Below, one piece after another: positions 61,790-64,000 of a stretch of 64,000 nt of DNA. This DNA comes from Amphritea japonica ATCC BAA-1530 (lineage in GTDB: Bacteria; Pseudomonadota; Gammaproteobacteria; Pseudomonadales; Balneatricaceae). Within the stretch, counting starts at the first letter, position 1, and the number at the start of each line of letters is the position of its first letter. The stretch is taken from NCBI RefSeq assembly GCF_016592435.1, contig NZ_AP014545.1, positions 2,178,693 to 2,242,692 on the forward strand, in the 5' to 3' direction. The translations under genes and the position numbers were made by a program. Under the pieces are notes generated by a model. It worked only from the letters and a program-made list of their open reading frames with translations, had not been told where the DNA came from and ran no database searches.

Positions 61790-62947
61790 TTATAGAATCG
61801 CTGCCGCATTTTCCAGCAACAATCGACGGGCGATAATGACGTTCATAATTTCATTAGTACCTTCCAGGATCCGGTGTACCCGGTTATCCCGCAGGAAACG
61901 TTCCATCGGATATTCTTTGATGTAGCCGTTACCGCCAAAGATCTGCAGTGCCTCGTCGGCCACATTGAAGCCCACATCGGTCGCAAACCGCTTTGCCATA
62001 GCGCAGTATGTGGTTTTATCCGGGTGGTTATTATCCAGACGGGAAGCCGCCATACGGACCATTTGACGCGCTGCCACCAACTCTGTCGCGGCATTAGCCA
62101 ATTTAAATTGCAACGCCTGGAAATTCGCCAGCGTTTTACCGAACTGCTTACGCTCATGCATATATTCGCTGGCATTATCTAATGCCTGCTGCGCAGTACC
62201 GATAGAGCAAGTCGCGATATTAATACGGCCACCATCAAGGCCACGCATTGCGATCTTAAAACCATCGCCTTCCTGCCCCAGAATAGCCGACGCAGGAATA
62301 CGCACATCTTCAAACGTAATCATACGAGTTGGCTGACTATTCCAACCCATTTTTTCTTCTTTACGTCCGTAGGTAACACCTGGCAGGTTGGCATCAATAG
62401 CAAAGGCGGAGATCCCTTTAGGACCATCAACACCCGTGCGGGCCATCACCACCAAACAATCAGTAGAACCGGCACCAGAGATAAATATCTTGCTGCCATT
62501 TAATATGTAGTCATCACCATCACGACGGGCTGTTGTCTTTAGAGACGCCGCATCGGAGCCAGCATTCGGCTCGGTAAGACAGTAGGATGCCAGTTTTTCA
62601 CCGGCGGTAAGTTCTGGACACCATTGTTGACGCACATCTTCTGCGCCAAATTCAGAGATCATCCAGGTGGCCATATTATGGATAGTGATGAAAGCGGTAG
62701 TTGAGGTACAACCCATCGCTAACTGTTCGAAGATAATACTGGAATCCAGACGACTCATTCCCAGACCACCAACATCCTCATGAGAATAGAGGCCGCAGAA
62801 ACCCAGCTCGCCCGCTGCTTTCAAAACATCTACCGGGAAAGTCTGCTGCAGATCCCACTCACCAGCATTAGGAGCCAGTTCGTTCTGAGCGAACGCGCGT
62901 GCCATATCAGCAAACGCCACCTGTTCTTCGTTCAGTTCAAAATCCAT
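61790..62947 (-). CDS. Acyl-CoA dehydrogenase (probable isobutyryl-CoA dehydrogenase)
   Basis: A 385-residue FAD enzyme. CLTEPNAGSDAASLKTTA and YILNGSKIFISGAG are the FAD/substrate loops; QIFGGNGYIKEYPMERFLRDNRV and ILEGTNEIMNVIIAR (catalytic Glu) close it. Its place in the valine cluster indicates isobutyryl-CoA as substrate. It is 75 bp upstream of the hydratase. Confidence 0.93.
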   Translation of the reverse strand: MDFELNEEQVAFADMARAFAQNELAPNAGEWDLQQTFPVDVLKAAGELGFCGLYSHEDVGGLGMSRLDSSIIFEQLAMGCTSTTAFITIHNMATWMISEFGAEDVRQQWCPELTAGEKLASYCLTEPNAGSDAASLKTTARRDGDDYILNGSKIFISGAGSTDCLVVMARTGVDGPKGISAFAIDANLPGVTYGRKEEKMGWNSQPTRMITFEDVRIPASAILGQEGDGFKIAMRGLDGGRINIATCSIGTAQQALDNASEYMHERKQFGKTLANFQALQFKLANAATELVAARQMVRMAASRLDNNHPDKTTYCAMAKRFATDVGFNVADEALQIFGGNGYIKEYPMERFLRDNRVHRILEGTNEIMNVIIARRLLLENAAAIL

Positions 62948-63159
62948 TATTCACCTCGTTCTAAAGACCTTGTTCCTAGTGCATCACAACAGGTCATGTA
63001 GATTTTTATTAGTTATTCATCAAAATAATGATCTTCTCTTTCAAGCAGATCATAAAGCACTAACCGCTTAGGGATATCACGCCATCTGCCGGCTGGGCAG
63101 CACCATTAACAAGAGTCAATGAGCAGCCCAAACCGGCAGATAACCTAAACGCAGTCGCT

Positions 63160-64000
63160 TTATTTAAGATTGATAGAGGTATTTACACCTGTATCAATAT
63201 CATCCTCGAACCAGCGAGCGGTCACAGTCTTAGTCTCAGTGTAGAAACGTACTGCCTGCTTACCGTAAGCATGCTGATCACCGTAGAACGATTTTCTCCA
63301 ACCCGTGAAGGAGAACATAGGCAGAGGCACAGGTACCGGTACGTTAATACCCACCTGACCCACTTTGATCTCGTGCTGATACTTACGCGCAGCTGCACCC
63401 GATGAGGTAAACATTGAAGTACCGTTACCGTATGGGTTGTTGTTAATCAGTTCGATTGCTTCTTCAAGTGTTTCAACTTCAAGGGCGATCAACACAGGTC
63501 CAAAGATCTCTTGCTGGTAGATCGACATGTCGGTGGTTACACCGCGGAACATGGTTGGGCCTACCCAGTTACCGTCTGGGTAACCTTCAACCACAACATC
63601 GGAACCATCCAGAATACAATCAGCACCCGCATCTTTACCTTGCTGAATGAAGCCCAGAACCTTCTCTTTTGCTTGTGGGTTAATTTGTGGACCGTAACCC
63701 GCTTCCGGATCATTCCATGCACCCGGGCGAACTTTAGCCAGTGCATCACGTACTTCTGGAATCCACTCTCGCGACTTACCAACAAAGACCGCAACAGAGA
63801 TCGCCATACAACGCTGACCTGCCGCACCGACAGACGCTCCGGCAATGCTGTTAACAACCTGATTTTTCGCTGCATCCGGCATGATAACCATGTGGTTTTT
63901 TGCACCAGCAAAAGCCTGAACACGCTTCATCTTATCAGTGCCGGTACGGTAGATATGCTCACCTACAGCAACGGAGCCGACAAAAGAAATTGCGGGGGTA
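63160..64000 (-). CDS. mmsA: Methylmalonate-semialdehyde dehydrogenase, C-terminal part
   Basis: The frame is open to the right edge (about 280 residues visible); the N-terminus lies outside. [16 protein letters not shown] is the cofactor loop, [14 protein letters not shown] is the MmsA-specific segment, [11 protein letters not shown] carries the catalytic Cys, and [22 protein letters not shown] is the characteristic MmsA end. It converts methylmalonate semialdehyde to propionyl-CoA (CoA-acylating). First gene of the cluster. The ATG at 63930 is internal. Confidence 0.94.
   Translation of the reverse strand, partial: TPAISFVGSVAVGEHIYRTGTDKMKRVQAFAGAKNHMVIMPDAAKNQVVNSIAGASVGAAGQRCMAISVAVFVGKSREWIPEVRDALAKVRPGAWNDPEAGYGPQINPQAKEKVLGFIQQGKDAGADCILDGSDVVVEGYPDGNWVGPTMFRGVTTDMSIYQQEIFGPVLIALEVETLEEAIELINNNPYGNGTSMFTSSGAAARKYQHEIKVGQVGINVPVPVPLPMFSFTGWRKSFYGDQHAYGKQAVRFYTETKTVTARWFEDDIDTGVNTSINLK

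Overview
The window looks like a chromosomal segment of a marine, aerobic gammaproteobacterium of the Oceanospirillaceae type (Amphritea/Neptunomonas-like). This is an inference from gene content (YejK, YaeQ, YgiQ, FabV, Mqo, DUF3301, type III ornithine decarboxylase, polyhydroxyalkanoate phasins, aromatic and branched-chain catabolism) and moderate G+C; no rRNA or tRNA gene is visible to confirm it.

Layout. 1-8.1 kb: housekeeping and poorly characterised genes (YgiQ radical SAM, thioesterase, ferritin-like DUF455, YaeQ, cysteine-cluster protein, YejK). 8.2-9.2 kb: two paralogous phasin genes, each with its own promoter bracketed by the same inverted repeat and its own terminator. 9.4-10.3 kb: bacteriohemerythrin, a 62-bp dyad, then a tandem pair of predicted small RNAs with near-identical promoters and terminator hairpins. 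10.5-24.5 kb: hisC, an MFS/LysR pair, a membrane-protein pair, a degenerate GGDEF protein, ornithine decarboxylase, a CBS protein, a DUF1127/MocR pair, rlmF and transporters.

24.5-40.2 kb: a split homoprotocatechuate (3,4-dihydroxyphenylacetate) meta-cleavage locus. hpaR and hpaD lie at one end; hpaH-hpaI-hpaG1-hpaG2-hpaE-hpaF form a minus-strand cluster at the other. Between them are a succinate-semialdehyde dehydrogenase gene (the last step of the pathway), a Bcr-like exporter gene and unrelated small genes. Near-identical AT-rich palindromes precede hpaD and the hpaH/transporter divergent promoter, defining a probable HpaR regulon and pointing to the 38,876 membrane protein as a candidate uptake system. 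No hpaBC (ring hydroxylase) is present.

40.2-42.0 kb: an accessory patch bounded on both sides by small CTAG-flanked hairpins with covarying stems. It holds a GNAT acetyltransferase, a PIN-like protein whose stop codon lies in an attC-like sequence, and a frameshifted remnant of a small mobile-element-type gene. 42.0-56 kb: a DksA/TraR-type protein, htpG with a textbook sigma-32 promoter, a DMT transporter, an rRNA-methyltransferase-like gene, a periplasmic DsrE/rhodanese pair, mqo, a chemoreceptor, fabV and a YhcC-type radical SAM gene. 56.2-64 kb: a minus-strand valine-catabolism cluster (mmsA, acyl-CoA dehydrogenase, enoyl-CoA hydratase, 3-hydroxyisobutyryl-CoA hydrolase, mmsB) followed by prpE, which together would take isobutyryl-CoA to propionyl-CoA; mmsA runs off the right edge.
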